From positions 45,243,920 through 45,307,919 of the forward strand of contig OX104128.1 of NCBI GenBank assembly GCA_944470555.2: a stretch of 64,000 nt of DNA. Direction: 5' to 3'. This stretch comes from Heterobilharzia americana. Its lineage: Eukaryota; Platyhelminthes; Trematoda; Strigeidida; Schistosomatidae. The notes under the pieces were generated by a model that made no database searches, was not told the DNA's origin, and worked only from the letters and a program-made list of their open reading frames with translations. Of this stretch, positions 36,190 through 47,713 are shown piece after piece. The stretch's first letter is position 1. Every line of letters begins with the position of its first letter. The position numbers were made by a program, and so were the translations under genes.

Positions 36190-38927
36190 AATCACCTTCA
36201 TCTGGCTAACGAGCACCACTGACCAGTGTGTGTTATCCACAACTGCTCTTGTCAGTCAGTAGTACATTCCATACATCTCATTCTTAATGCCATTTATGGT
36301 GTCAAGCAGAACACATCACGTGATCTGAATATTTTAGTTTTCATAGTAAATCTTAGTGGTGTTTTACAAACACCTGGCTAATTTCACTGGAGGAGTTTTT
36401 CAGTAACTCTCCTTTACAAGAAGGACATAACCGGGGACTAGATCGAACTACTCACTGTACTAGTCACTATGTATACATTCATGGAAATTCTGAAGCTTTC
36501 TAGACACTAGTTTGCTTACAAGTCTGTGGGTAAGCTCATCTATAGTTCATCTGTTCAGATCGCGTCCTTGTATCCCGATCCATTGAAATGTGTTCTTTAT
36601 TGCGTGGTTTACAAATCTACTGCATTATTTCCCTAAATAGGACTTGACTAAGTTCATGAGATGAGTTCAGTAACTGTTATTTTACCTCGGTGTAAATTTA
36701 ACTATTTTTGGGTCGCTGATCGTACCTGAAGTTGTTCTCAACATTCAAGTGCAGTTGCTATGAAAAGTTTCTCCTTAATTTGTACTTTCGCGCCTAAGCC
36801 AGCCTAACAGACTCACATTCTAATGTTCTCTTCAGAAAAAATTTCAACTAAGAAACGTAATGTTATTCAATCTTCTGTCAGTTTAGAAAATGTCTTATCA
36901 TGCTACAACGATTTGTATATTTTCATGCTTCAAGTATTAATAGCTTTATTTCGTTTACTCATTTTTTCATTTTTATCCTCAGTGTGTTATTTCATTTTTC
37001 CAAACCTTGCCTGATTTTGCTGATTTCATTTGGTAGACCAATCTTTTCTATTTTAATCGTGGAGTAATTTTCTGATGAATTACTATCTACGGTGTCATTT
37101 CCGCATCCAGCCAACTCTTCTAAATTTGAATAAGATTACCATATTATTTTTCAACCTGAAATAGATTTCAATAAGTTATTTATCAGGAAGTGAACTCAGT
37201 TGGGGAGCCAATGAATCCAATGATCTAAATTTTTATGCTTTTGTCGATTCATGAAATGACGCGATCTTCATTCAATACTATCGTTGAGTATTCCTCCTCA
37301 CGTTAGACTTAGTTTGCCCCGTCGGTCATGAATTCTTGCTAGAACTGCAGGAAATTTCATCTCAAAGCAAGTTACTGTTGAGAACTATACAGTTATTTTA
37401 TTTGGAGTCGATAAGTAGTGGATGAAAGGAAGGCGCTCCAAAGAAACATGTCTTAATAAAGTCAGTCGCACATCTGTAATTTCCCAAGCAAAAATGCAAG
37501 AACCATGCTATCATGTTTAAAATGTCTCAAAATAACGACAGTCATTTTGTTCAACAATCAAGGACTGCATATATGTAATAGGAAGCGGCCGAAATCAAAA
37601 TCAGCATCTAAGGTCATCATAAGGCAGGGTAGAAGTTTTGGATTGCAGCCTTGACTTCGCATAAGCCGGAAAACCTTATTGAACAGATTGGCTTTTTTTA
37701 GCTGACCAGTGAAAATAAATATCCAACTTTTGACCTCGTGGCTTCCTCTTTCTGAGAAAAGACTGTAGATGAATAATTTTTTTCTTCAGTTAAAGTTATC
37801 TCTCTGACAGTTATAGGCTGGTCTTCGTCTTCTGATATTCGCGGTCCAGTAAAGTATCAGGTAGGAGGGAGAACAGTCGCTTCTCGCATCCAATCGAAGT
37901 GTCTCGTTGCGTTAGTATCGTTCTGTTACTTCGTAATAACCTAGTCGATTGCATTAATATGTCACTATGATAATCAGGAACATCCAATAAATAAGGATTT
38001 TGTTTTATTCAATAAAAAAAGTAATGATGAGAAATATCATTATTAGTTATAAAACATTATAAAAAGTATTTTGTTCATGAAAGAAAGCACATCAAATGAT
38101 AGTAAATTTGGAATCAATAAGATCACTTACAAAACAACATGGTAGCACAAATCAAAAAAGAAAATGACAGAAAAAGATCAGGAAAATGAAGAGTATCAAT
38201 GCATTTTTATTTTGGGACTCCTATATAAAATAAGTTATATACACCTTTTTCTATGCATATTATATAGCACCATCTATTGTGATCACGAGAAAGGTTGCTA
38301 TACACACAACATTACGGATTTATGTATAAATGCATTTTTAAATTATCACTGGAATATACAAGCAGGGAGTTGAAGTGATATCAGGATCCTGACAATGACT
38401 TATGATTATTTACACTTTCACAACAAACCTGACATACTATTCTTGTAATTAACAAATGATTAATACCCAATATGCCAACTGATCTCATGATACTCGTCAT
38501 CTGCTTCCAAAGAAGCTTCTGTTTTTCACTTTGTTGTTTAATTTCTAATCAGTTTCAAAGAACCTCTCAATGATCCATTGCAATGTTTAGTTTCTTTACA
38601 AGTTGCTTAGCGAATTACAATGACATGTACTTTAAACTCAGACAAGGTGGTTTATCCATATTACCACACACAAAAAGAGATGAAAGTGCAAATGTTTCTT
38701 TAGGAATAATAACTGATCATCTTGGTTTTGCTGAACAAGAAGAAGACATAAAGGCTAACAAAGCAGTTTTCAATTAGCTCTCATCAGGCTTTAGGCTAAT
38801 CTGTATAAATTTTCTCATATATAAAACATTAAACAAATGTTTAGTCTGTGGTAACGTGGCAACGAAGCATGCAAATGGTAAAGAGCTAGATATTAATAGT
38901 AATGGAAATAGTATTTATTGATAATGG
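36190..38927. other. No gene recognised
   Basis: AT-rich spacer with short chance frames (63, 69 and 64 codons near 36823, 38164 and 38583), none with a motif. Around 37190-37260 a few words resemble the tail of the 8326-8512 SINE, too weak to call. Confidence 0.45.
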
Positions 38928-39092
38928 GTGGTGTTTGGAGGTGCAATAGAAATTTGGGCTGCTGCACTATTCGAACCAGCGACCCCCGGGTTTCCTGCCC
39001 GGTACTCTATCAAATGAGTTGCGGGACGCGACTACTCACTAAATTTTTATTTTAGTTTGATCACCAATGATTATCTCAGAGGTGATAAAAAA
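38928..39092 (-). mobile_element. Fold-back tRNA-like element
   Basis: The minus strand holds an A-box-like word CAACTCATTTGATAGAG (39021-39005) and a B box GGTTCGAATAG (38977-38967). The flanks on both sides are imperfect inverted repeats: GGTGTTTGGAGGTGCAATAG on the left matches the reverse complement of the right flank, which ends in GATCACCAATG. The second member of the family is at 40733-40877. This is a SINE-like head inside an inverted repeat, not a functional tRNA: no acceptor or T stem pairs well. Confidence 0.6.
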
Positions 39093-39179
39093 AAGATGAG
39101 CAGCATAATACTGCAAATATTTAGACAATGAATGTAGGTCATCATCAGACATAATTTGCATTTATGTAAGTCACAGCGC

Positions 39180-39870
39180 GTTCAAACTGAAATATTCTTT
39201 GCGTTTCGAAAGGAAATGTAGTCCTAGTCTCTTCAGGGAAACAACCGAAAATTAAAATATATGCCAGTACGAGTTCTATTAGAAAGATTTTGTGGGGTGT
39301 GATAAACCATTTTGGAAGCTTTGGTCTTATCTATCACATGTCCATTATCGATTAAACGTGACAGAATTGAACTTGTTATTGACTTCATTTGTCATTTTCC
39401 TAGCTATGATGGCAGGTACTCAGTAATATTCTTGATAAACTGCCTAGTGGTACGCCCAGTATTACTTTCTCCACAGCAGCTTAATTAAGAAATGTACGTA
39501 GAAGTTGCAAAACTGGACATCTTGTCTTTTATCTGGTCAACAAATGATAGCAAAAGGTCAGCAGCACAGAAAGTCTTTCTGATGGCTGCAGACAGCCTCT
39601 GGAATTAAACTTCAATAGGTGCGTCCCTTTGAAATTGGAGCATCATGTGTAGTGATTTCTTTTATATCGAATCGCCACAAGACCAGAGAAATACATGCAC
39701 TGAATCCCAGATGTGTTCGTTCTGTACGCCCGTCAGCTCTTCTAATCAATAGTGCATCTAAAAATGTAGCATATTTTCTTGTTTTTCTTCATAAGTGAAA
39801 GTGAGAGAGGGGTACAAGTCATTGAATTTTCTACACAATTGGTTTTTGTCAATGCTTTGATCAATCCCAA
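39180..39870 (-). pseudogene. Penelope-like element relic (RT end plus GIY-YIG endonuclease)
   Basis: Read on the minus strand from 39870, frames give LCRKFNDLYPSLTFTYEEKQ, then after a one-base shift TFLDALLIRRADG, which are the conserved blocks just after the RT palm of Penelope proteins. Further on, SNTGRTTRQF (the GRTTRQF codons are at 39457-39437) and SSILSRLIDNGHVIDKTKA match the endonuclease, which normally reads YIGRTxR and GHxID. A final block, VYHTPQNLSNRTRT, lies near 39280. At least three frameshifts and several stops mark an old copy. Its blocks differ from the plus-strand element at 41211, so it is another subfamily. Confidence 0.75.
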
Positions 39871-40535
39871 TCAAGTATATATATTATTTGTAAAATAAAT
39901 TGGTATGTGAAAAAATGAAATAAAATCACGTTACCCACCAGAGGATCATTGAGATGAAAATAAAGCCAAAGTTGGTACTATTACAAGCACATCATACAGC
40001 CTGTAATGCATCTGTTCTGAGAATTCTTTCCGAACTATCGGTCTCTACATCTTTAGTACCCTGAACATCATACCAACGCGTCTAACCATATTTTTATTTG
40101 ATCAACAGGTTGACTTCAAATATACATAAATGCAAATATTTACGAAATTAGTTTTCCAACACTGATTAGGTGACATCAATAATAACTATTCATTTCTGAC
40201 CCTATTAACAAAAACTGTCTAATACTTTTAGAGGTCATTTTCAGACAGTTATTTCGTAAACAATTTTATCAGACTCCAGAATTAAAGACACCAATGTACA
40301 ATGACTTTATTTGTGACACATTTGAAAAAAATTATTGTTGTATGGATAATGACAAGCAAGCCTAGAACATAGGCTAAGAAATTAATTATCGCTGCTCTTA
40401 AGCTTCAGAGCCAAGGGGTGAATGAGGTACAGTTCTGTACGAAGTAATTCCTAAGCTTCATAGTGAACTATAGTTATTTGCTATTGAAAAAATAATGACA
40501 CTGTGTCTCGTACTAATTATCGATGAAAACCAAAC

Positions 40536-40540
<5 letters not shown>
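39871..40540. other. No gene recognised
   Basis: AT-rich spacer upstream of the decayed Penelope element, with no supported feature. Confidence 0.5.

Positions 40541-40569
<29 letters not shown>
40541..40569. repeat. (TA)n microsatellite
   Basis: About fourteen TA units in a row; low-complexity tract. Confidence 0.95.
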
Positions 40570-40571
<2 letters not shown>

Positions 40572-40732
40572 CATAGTGATTTAGTGTTCTCGAAGCTTTA
40601 ATACTTTGTCGTCAACATTTCATCACCAAGCTCGATGATATCTTCAACACTAACATCACAAATAAGTGAAGCATGTTCGAATGTTACACGAATCCTTCGA
40701 TAGTGTTGTTGGTGACCTTGAGTATTTATACT

Positions 40733-40877
40733 GGGTGATGATTGAAGGTGAAACAAAAATTTGGAGTGCGACAGGATTCGAACCGGCCACCACTCGGATC
40801 CCGGCCTGATACTCTACCAACTGAGCTACTAGGTCCAACTGTTGACCAGATTTTTATTTCACTTCAATCACCAAGGG
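40733..40877 (-). mobile_element. Fold-back tRNA-like element, second copy
   Basis: On the minus strand the A box TAGCTCAGTTGGTAGAG (40827-40811) and the B box GGTTCGAATCC (40784-40774) are both perfect. The flanks are inverted: TGATTGAAGGTGAAACAAAA on the left against TGATTGAAGTGAAATAAAA read from the right. As a tRNA it fails: the D stem pairs (CTC/GAG), but the acceptor keeps about four pairs and the anticodon stem three. It therefore reads best as a pol III-driven SINE or pseudo-tRNA, better preserved than the copy at 38928-39092. Confidence 0.65.
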
Positions 40878-41179
40878 TTTTGCCCGACTACCGTGTATAT
40901 TCATATTGCGTTACTACCGCTTAATATTATTCACACTGCCTGACAAGTAAGGGTTTCTCATCTCAATCCAAACCTAACTGAATCATAGAGGTGGAGCATC
41001 ATATTGATTATCATTTGACTATCTGAGATAGCCGTCATACATCTTTCATATCTTGACCTATCTGATCTTAAATTTCCTTCAGTTTTGTCATTTGATACTC
41101 TTCGTTGGAGTGAAATTGTGCCATTTGTTGTTACCACACCATGCATCATTATTGATTTGTTTGGTAAGTTTGCCCTTGG

Positions 41180-42309
41180 TTGAAATACGACTGTTTACTT
41201 CCTAAGTAGGTTGTGGATTGGGTCTATATCCATATACCTATTGATTGACATTTTGAAACAATTAGTCCCTATTACGAATTTGGACAATGTAATTAGAAGA
41301 CGTAGATTATCATTTCTACGACTTAGGAATGGTGGTTCAATAAAACGGTCGATCTACAGGAAACCTACTTGGACAGGTCAGTATTTAAGTTTCCATAGCT
41401 TTTGTCCAACCCAATACAAGCGAGGTTTGGTAACTTGTCTATTTAAAAGGATCGAAAGTATTTGTACGGAGGACTCAATGGATGATGATATCAAAATACT
41501 AACGGAAACATTAGTGGAAAATGGATATCCATTGAAGTTCATAAACCGCTGCAAAAATCAGCGAGGATTCAAACCTGATCTGTACTCTGTTTCGAAGAAA
41601 TGCGTTTACATCGCGTTACCATACAGAGGAGAATCTAATAGCATAATATTAAAACGAAGGTTAAGGTCTACTGTTAGCAAAACGTACTATGCAGCTAAGC
41701 TTATCATAGTTGAGAAGACCAAACACCTGCTGCTACCTAGACCTCAACGCTTTATAAACGATTGTGTCACATCCCATTGCGTTTATAAATTTACATGTGT
41801 GTGTGGACAAACATACATAGGGAGGACTAATCGTGATATGCACTTGAGGGTAGGGGAACATGTTCCAAAGTGGCTACGAAAGCAGCTGGATTCACAAACA
41901 TCGATAAGCGCAGATGGCAGACAACCATCATCACCCATTGCGAAACATATCATTGATAAGAGTCACAGAATTGATATCAAGACAGCCTTTACAATTTTGT
42001 ACCGAAACTGTCAGGGGCGTATACTTAAGTTTGTTGAGGCGCTAGCCATAAATAAATTTAACCCCCATTGTGTGTGCAAAAACAGTTTGTCCTTACATTA
42101 AGCCTACCTTGGTAATGCTTATTTTATCGTATTACTAAGATTGTCTTCAAGTCTTATCTTTTATTCCTCTCATTATCTTTCTTATTATTGAATTCCTTTA
42201 TGTCATATGTGTCCTTCCCCCACTTCCAGTTTTCATATATAATGCCTTAACAAGTAAATGTATGATCAGATTGTTCGAAATGTATAGCGCTAATACATCA
42301 CATTTTTCA
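41180..42309 (+). mobile_element. Penelope-like element, 5'-truncated
   Basis: A plus-strand element whose only large frame encodes the end of the RT and the whole GIY-YIG endonuclease. About 200 bases of 3' sequence follow the stop. At 42309/42310 it meets a second, minus-strand Penelope relic tail to tail. Elements of this class are often inserted as truncated or rearranged copies. Confidence 0.82.
41211..42101 (+). CDS. Penelope-like RT C-terminus and GIY-YIG endonuclease, N-truncated
   Basis: This 296-residue frame lacks the RT palm with its YVDD motif. Residues 43-54 read SIKRSIYRKPTW, the conserved RT thumb block, followed by YLSFHSFCPTQYKRGLVTCL. Residues 131-139 (CVYIALPYR) are the connector. 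The endonuclease starts with C185, C190, C196 and C198, a zinc-binding-type cluster. Next come VYKFTC and TYIGRTNR (the GIY and YIG halves, residues 191-208), R213, E216-H217 and a late VEALAI with E276. GIY-YIG nucleases nick DNA for insertion. The endonuclease frame is fully open, unlike the other Penelope relics here, so it is young or recently active. The ATG at 41211 is only the first Met of the open frame; a full protein would be about three times longer. Confidence 0.82.
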   Translation: MWIGSISIYLLIDILKQLVPITNLDNVIRRRRLSFLRLRNGGSIKRSIYRKPTWTGQYLSFHSFCPTQYKRGLVTCLFKRIESICTEDSMDDDIKILTETLVENGYPLKFINRCKNQRGFKPDLYSVSKKCVYIALPYRGESNSIILKRRLRSTVSKTYYAAKLIIVEKTKHLLLPRPQRFINDCVTSHCVYKFTCVCGQTYIGRTNRDMHLRVGEHVPKWLRKQLDSQTSISADGRQPSSPIAKHIIDKSHRIDIKTAFTILYRNCQGRILKFVEALAINKFNPHCVCKNSLSLH

Positions 42310-43205
42310 GATAATCTACGTCTTCTAATCGCATTATCCAGATTGACATTTTGTTTGAATATCATGCTTATAGAAATACTCTGGCAACTTTCAAACCTGC
42401 TCTTCAGAGGATTTCCACATCCTCCCAGTTGAATTTGTGATCGTGATTGTCAGTACGCACTTATACAAACAAGGTCGAGTCATGTTGCTTTACTGCTAGT
42501 TGGTGTTCATAAATTCTTTGAGCGATTCTATGGCCAGACTGGTCAACATAGTGATGTGAACAACTTTTGCAACTGATTTTCTAGATTATATTTATCTTGT
42601 CTTCTTTTGGTAATGCATCATCTGGTTTGCATGGCATGCCGTTTAGTGACTTGGTTTATGTGCTGCTTTGATTCCGGACGGACGAAATAATTGGTTGACT
42701 ATTTCTGAGATATCTTTGAATTTAAGCAGTTGCCCTCCCTTCTGTCCTGCTGATAAACATTTCTAATTGATTTGGGTGGATAGTCATTGGCTTTGAACAC
42801 TGCACGAGTACTTTTCTTCGGCTTTCCGTAGTGCTTCAGTGCTGTAATTTGTTTTGGGTCTTGAGAATAATGTTTGCACACAATATTTTATATGGACTGA
42901 AAGGTGATTCCTGATGTAGTTCAAAATTTAATCTGTGCTTGGGGTTTTCCTGTACACTTGAGCCTCTAAAGTATCCTCCTGCGTTCCACTAAAGAGGACA
43001 TGAAATAATGAAATTTTGGTTATAGTATGCCTTCACAGCTGTCAAGCGAATTCCTTATAATGTTTAATTCATCAGTTTGAAGGTGTTCTTTATTTTACTT
43101 TGCTTGAGAATTACAGATGTGTCATCAACGTACCGAATTCAAATTTTCAGATTGATAACAGGTTTGATGTTTTGTACGTGTTGCAGTGAATTTCTTCCCT
43201 TTATA
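42310..43205 (-). pseudogene. Penelope-like element with RT motif YVDD, frameshifted
   Basis: Minus strand from about 43200: NLKI then IRYVDDTSVILK, with the YVDD codons at 43132-43121, the catalytic motif of Penelope RTs. SVQENPKHRLNFELHQESPF near 42940 is the decayed RKPTHT thumb block. The endonuclease follows as HHYVDQSGHRIAQRIYEHQ (from about 42557) and DNHDHKFNWEDVEIL near 42440. Stops lie within the RT and after DVEIL. The subfamily differs from the plus-strand neighbour (HxFxW block present here). Its 5' end is cut next to the RTE 3' terminus at 43216. Confidence 0.82.
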
Positions 43206-43215
43206 TCATTTATTA

Positions 43216-43397
43216 TCATTATTTGTCCCTTGGGTTCCCAGCGGAATATAAGGCTTCAGTAGCACGCCTCCATTGTACTACGTTCTCTGCATTATTTTGA
43301 ACCTCGCTCAATCGGTCCCCACAAGTTTTAATTTCTTCCTCAAACCATCTCCTTTAAGTCACCCGCATCTTGGATGCCCAACTCGTCGTTTAAGAAA
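43216..43397 (-). mobile_element. RTE 3' terminus beside the inverted-repeat arm
   Basis: On the minus strand this begins with AACGACGAGTTGGGCATCC, a word also found at 16680 in C of unit 1. It then follows the conserved RTE end (TGGGGACCGATTGAGCGAGG, CGTGCTACTGAAGCC) and finishes in an AATAATGATAATA tail. Its inner end coincides within a few bases with the arm boundary at 43403. Confidence 0.87.
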
Positions 43398-43663
43398 ATT
43401 GCTTGCTTTCAAAGAGCCATAACCGAAGCTGATGCATCGCTGAAATATAACTTAGGCTGTAAGCTGTCAAAAAATAATTTTGATTTGAAATTTCTGACGA
43501 AATAATGAAGAACAGTATTAAAAACACGCAATTTTCACACTACACTTCTCATTTTATTACTGATTATGTGCTGAAACTCATGTAATTGTTTTTTATAAAT
43601 TTCAGGATCAAAAAAATTTGACCTGGTGGACTTGAATAAACCGAGCTTTGGGTAAATGGATTA

Positions 43664-43800
43664 TTCAGAAAATAAAACCTGTACAGATTACCACTTTGTT
43701 TAAATAGTATTGGCGACAGGTCAGACCACGTTTTTCATACATAATAATATGGCAATGTCATTTAGACATGTGATAAATTGTACAGGTTTTATTCTCTGAA
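43664..43800. mobile_element. MITE-like fold-back element, inverted-arm copy
   Basis: Copy of 35121-35257 carried by the right arm. Confidence 0.5.
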
Positions 43801-44182
43801 GACGCGTTTTCTAGGAGGTAGAGAAACATCAGAAATCCATTTGTCTACCTCATTGAGAGTTTGCAAGTATATTTCATCTATAAATGTAATTGCATTGTTT
43901 AGTTTTCATCCATCCAGATAACTATTTTACTTCACCTCTTTTAACTCGACACATTATTGCTCTGAACTTATTTTCAGTATGTAAAAGTAAAACATTCTTT
44001 TATCATTAAAGTGAATTGCATAGATTCCTAATTAACAAATGACAGTGAAAATTCGACCTCCTAGAAGACTGGGTTACATACACCGATTGGTCACCTGAAA
44101 CCGACCACTTTCATGTTGCATAGTCCAGAATGCTAACCGAATTCTACCGATCCTATAGATATGCATATGTTGTTCGCGCTTT

Positions 44183-45680
44183 ATCCTGAGTTGACTGCGG
44201 AAGATCCCCACACTGGTTTCAGGTTAATGAACGCCTGTCTTGCTATCTTTTTGACCCTGGCTGCTTTGACGTACTCGTCTATGCCTGTACCACTTATAGT
44301 TGAAACGATGCTGCCTAGATAGGTGACAGAGACCACTTCCTGAAAGTTTCTCCCATTGATGGTGATTGGAGTTCGTTGTTGTTGTTGGTGGTGGTGGTGG
44401 TGATAGTGTTGGTTGGTTATCTTCATCACCTCTCTCTTCTCCACATTCACTTGAAGCAAGTTCCATCTTCGCTGCCCTGCTCTGCCCTGCCCTGCCCTAC
44501 CCTACCTCTTCTGTCAACTTGTTAGTTCTCGCCTGCAGATCTTCAAGTTTGTGTGACATCAGACGCAAGTCATCGGCGAAATCCAACTTCTCTAGGATAT
44601 TTTCCCCGTCCAGCCAACGTATCACTCTCTTCTCGCTCCTCACTGTTTCCTGCATCATCCAGTCCACTACAATCAGGAAGATGATGGGTGATAGTAGGCA
44701 GCATTGTTTTACTCCTTCCTGTCTTCACTTCAAAAGCATCACTGGGCTTCCCATTGTGAATTACTTGGCCGGCATGTGACATCTTCATATAGTTGTTGAA
44801 TTGTGTTGATAACGGTTTGTGACACTAAGACCATAGTGTTGAAGCAGTTGCCAAATTACTTCTCAGATGACGCTGTCGAAGGCCGTTTCCAAGTCGATGA
44901 AGTTGAGGTGGAGGGTTGACTGCCATACTATTCTCTGTTCTATGATGATGTGAAGCGTTGCGATTTGATCTACACATGATTTGTTCCTCCTGAAGCCTGC
45001 CTGCATGTTCAGGTCGTAATTATGAATCCAGCCAATCCTTTATTATCTGCAGGATGATGCGGCATAATATTATGCATGGGGTTGACAGAGGTGGAGCATG
45101 ATTCCTCGCCAGTTGTTGCAAAGTCTACTGTCTCCGTTCTGTGGAAGTTTGATATGGTAGCCCTTCTTCCAATCTATGGTCAGATATCTTTACTTCCTTC
45201 CTTCCTTCCTTGGGAAACTTCTACAAGTGAAGTGGTGTGAGCATATCCTCTGTTGTCTCTGTGTCTGTTCTCGGTGCTTTTCGAGGGATTCCATCTGTTC
45301 CTGCTGCTTTCCTGCATTTCAGTAGCTTTGTGGCTTTCACAACTTTACTTTTGCTTTAATCGGAGGGCTTGTGATCACTGGTAGTTCTGTGGCTGGAGTG
45401 ATGGTGTTATTTCTAGACGAGTTGCAGCTGCTGGTGGTGGTGGTGGTGGTGGTCGATTCAAGATTTTTCTGAAGTGGTCATCCCATCGTTTCATTTGCTT
45501 TTCCTTTTCGATAACCAAGCATCTTTCACTATCTTCCATTGGTTTCGTCTGAGTTGATCTCTTCCCTACCAGAGAGTAACCTGGTTATTTGATACAATGT
45601 TGTCAGGTCTCTCCTACCAACCGGCAGCCTGTTCTGCTTCACTTGCCAGTGTTTCGTAGAAGTGTCTTTTGTATTTGCAC
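44183..45680 (-). pseudogene. RTE linker and reverse transcriptase, frameshifted (inverted copy)
   Basis: Same broken coding text as the left-arm copy, including VTYLGSIVST near 44320 and FADD. Confidence 0.86.
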
Positions 45681-46246
45681 GCAATCCTCTTCACCTGCAT
45701 ATCCAGTGTTTTGTACATTGCAGTCAGTTCCTCTTCTCGTCGTTCATCCTTGAACTGCACTGCTTCATCTTCTGCTTCACCATCCTCCTCTCCCTACACT
45801 GTCAGCTTCCATGTGTCCATCGAGATCCATTCCTTGTCTTCCTTCCTCTTCCTTCGTAATACGGTTATGCGGGTTTCCTTACACATCTCTCTCAGAGAGT
45901 TTCAGTGTCCTTCCCTTCCACACAGGTTTCTTCATGGATGTTGCTCGATGACTAACATTTGGTCCTGATGGCTGACGTGATGATGTAATTTGTAGTTTCG
46001 TCTTTCAGTCTCTGTTCTGCATGTTCAACTAGAACTGTGATCGTCTATCACCAACTTCCCTGAAGACATTCAACCTGATTTCGAAGTCAGGCTCCTTGCA
46101 CTAGATAGTGAGTGGTGTCAACCTACATCGGCTCCTCTTCTTCATCTGATCTGATCTTGTGTCCAGTAGGCTTGAAGCATCCCCATCTCCACTTTCTTCA
46201 CATTGAGATGACGTTGATCCGATTTTTCGTGTAGTGTGTCCACCTG
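44183..46246 (-). mobile_element. RTE element C, inverted copy (right arm)
   Basis: Reverse complement of 32675-34737 with only scattered differences. FADD is at 44569-44580. Unlike the left arm, this copy has an RTE 3' terminus of the same orientation 780 bases further on (43397-43216). The two are therefore probably parts of one element, interrupted by the 780-base segment in place of ~340 bases of RTE. Confidence 0.87.
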
Positions 46247-47425
46247 CACAAACTTCAGGTAGTCTAAATTGTCATTATCGCAGCTAACCAGCTGAGTGAA
46301 TAAGTGATTTATTTAGGGTATGAAGATCTTAGGAATGAAACGTATGAATGTGAAACTCATGAATACTTTTAAAAGCTAGTGTAATTCAGAATTGACGGCC
46401 ACTGTTGATTACTCCTCCTTGAACTGTACTAATTAACCGATTTTTATGCATGATGATTTTCCTCATGTACAGATATCAACTGGAAATCGTTATAAACCAA
46501 ACGCCAGTTGACAGCTATTTTTTACTGAACTAGAGAACTGTTCATACGCTTGAATATCATCTCGCTTCCTTTGACAGCCTAGATTTCTGAAGTGTTGTGG
46601 CACTTAAGTTGCATGAAAAGTATAGAAATATATCATAAGAGTTTAGTGTATTGCACATTAAATCTATCTACTCACTTATTTCACTTTAGAAGAATATAGT
46701 TGGAATCAGGTTTTAAAAAATCATTACCCCTAATTCGTTGTTCATAATTGGTTGGATATCACAGTGAGCTAGATACAGGTTCAATGTGGATTTGAAGTTA
46801 AAGGAAATAAGCCAACCGATGAGGTTGTATAAATTGACCAAGTTTATCAAAGCATACGTTACGCACACTGAGACATTGAATCCCTCCAGAAGTGCTGCTT
46901 TAGCTGGAGCATAACCAGAATGGAAGTGCTAAATGGGTGACTGGTCTAAAAAGGTGTTACTTACTACTGTGTTCTTCGACATAAGAATACAACGGTAAAG
47001 ACATACTAACACTCTTTATTCATCCAAATACTGTAAGCTTGATCATTATAAACTCAACGACTTTTATCTCTCTTCGTTTGAGTGGGATTCATTCTTATGG
47101 CAGACTGCTTTTATGTTTATCATAAAATTTGACGATCAGGAACACATTCAGTGTATGTGTTGAATGTGTACTGATGAAATGTCGCATCAATGAACGAAAT
47201 AGCTTATAAGTGCTCCTGGGTCTAACGAGTTAGCCCAATTGGTTTTCACGTACAGGTTGAAAAGCTTTCAAGTCGATCATTTAAACAATTGGCACACCTA
47301 AATTTTGTGTGTCCAATAGGAAATTTGGTTGTACCACACAATTTCGAAGTTACGCTCCCAGGTTTTCACTGATTACACACCCGTTATTATTCCGTGATGA
47401 AAACTACCTTCAAACCAATCAATCC

Positions 47426-47713
47426 TCACACAACCAGTTGAAATAAATTCGTCGAATGTACTTTGAAAATACCATTCATGCAAATATATGTTCTGATATT
47501 TCTGTATACCCACTTCCTGACACCACTCGTAAAAGTGTTACTGAACAATGTGTTATTTAGCTGGTTGACAGCAGCTGGCACTGATGTCAGATAGTCATTT
47601 TTCACTATGCTTTCGGATTCCTCATCTAAATTGACGCATACTAGTTTGGCGATGTTTTTTCCACAGCGAGACTGGAATGCACTGACCATCGTTTGGTAAG
47701 CAGTGGAAGTCAA
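47426..47713 (-). CDS. Unidentified ORF in segment H, inverted copy
   Basis: Same protein as the other two copies except the second residue (Thr for Ile). It is nine residues longer because the shared stop codon region reads through (KVHSTNLFQLVV). This change at the stop argues against strong selection on the C-terminus. Confidence 0.3.
   Translation of the reverse strand: MTSTAYQTMVSAFQSRCGKNIAKLVCVNLDEESESIVKNDYLTSVPAAVNQLNNTLFSNTFTSGVRKWVYRNIRTYICMNGIFKVHSTNLFQLVV

Noticed and set aside
39130..39160. TCATCATCAGACATA as a reverse-strand hammerhead core
   Set aside because: On the minus strand it gives CTGATGA, but no stem II or GAAA follows.
40774..40830. Functional tRNA gene on the minus strand
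   Set aside because: A and B boxes are perfect, but the acceptor stem keeps only about four pairs, the T stem has a mismatch and the anticodon stem is short. A second diverged copy shows it is a repeat.
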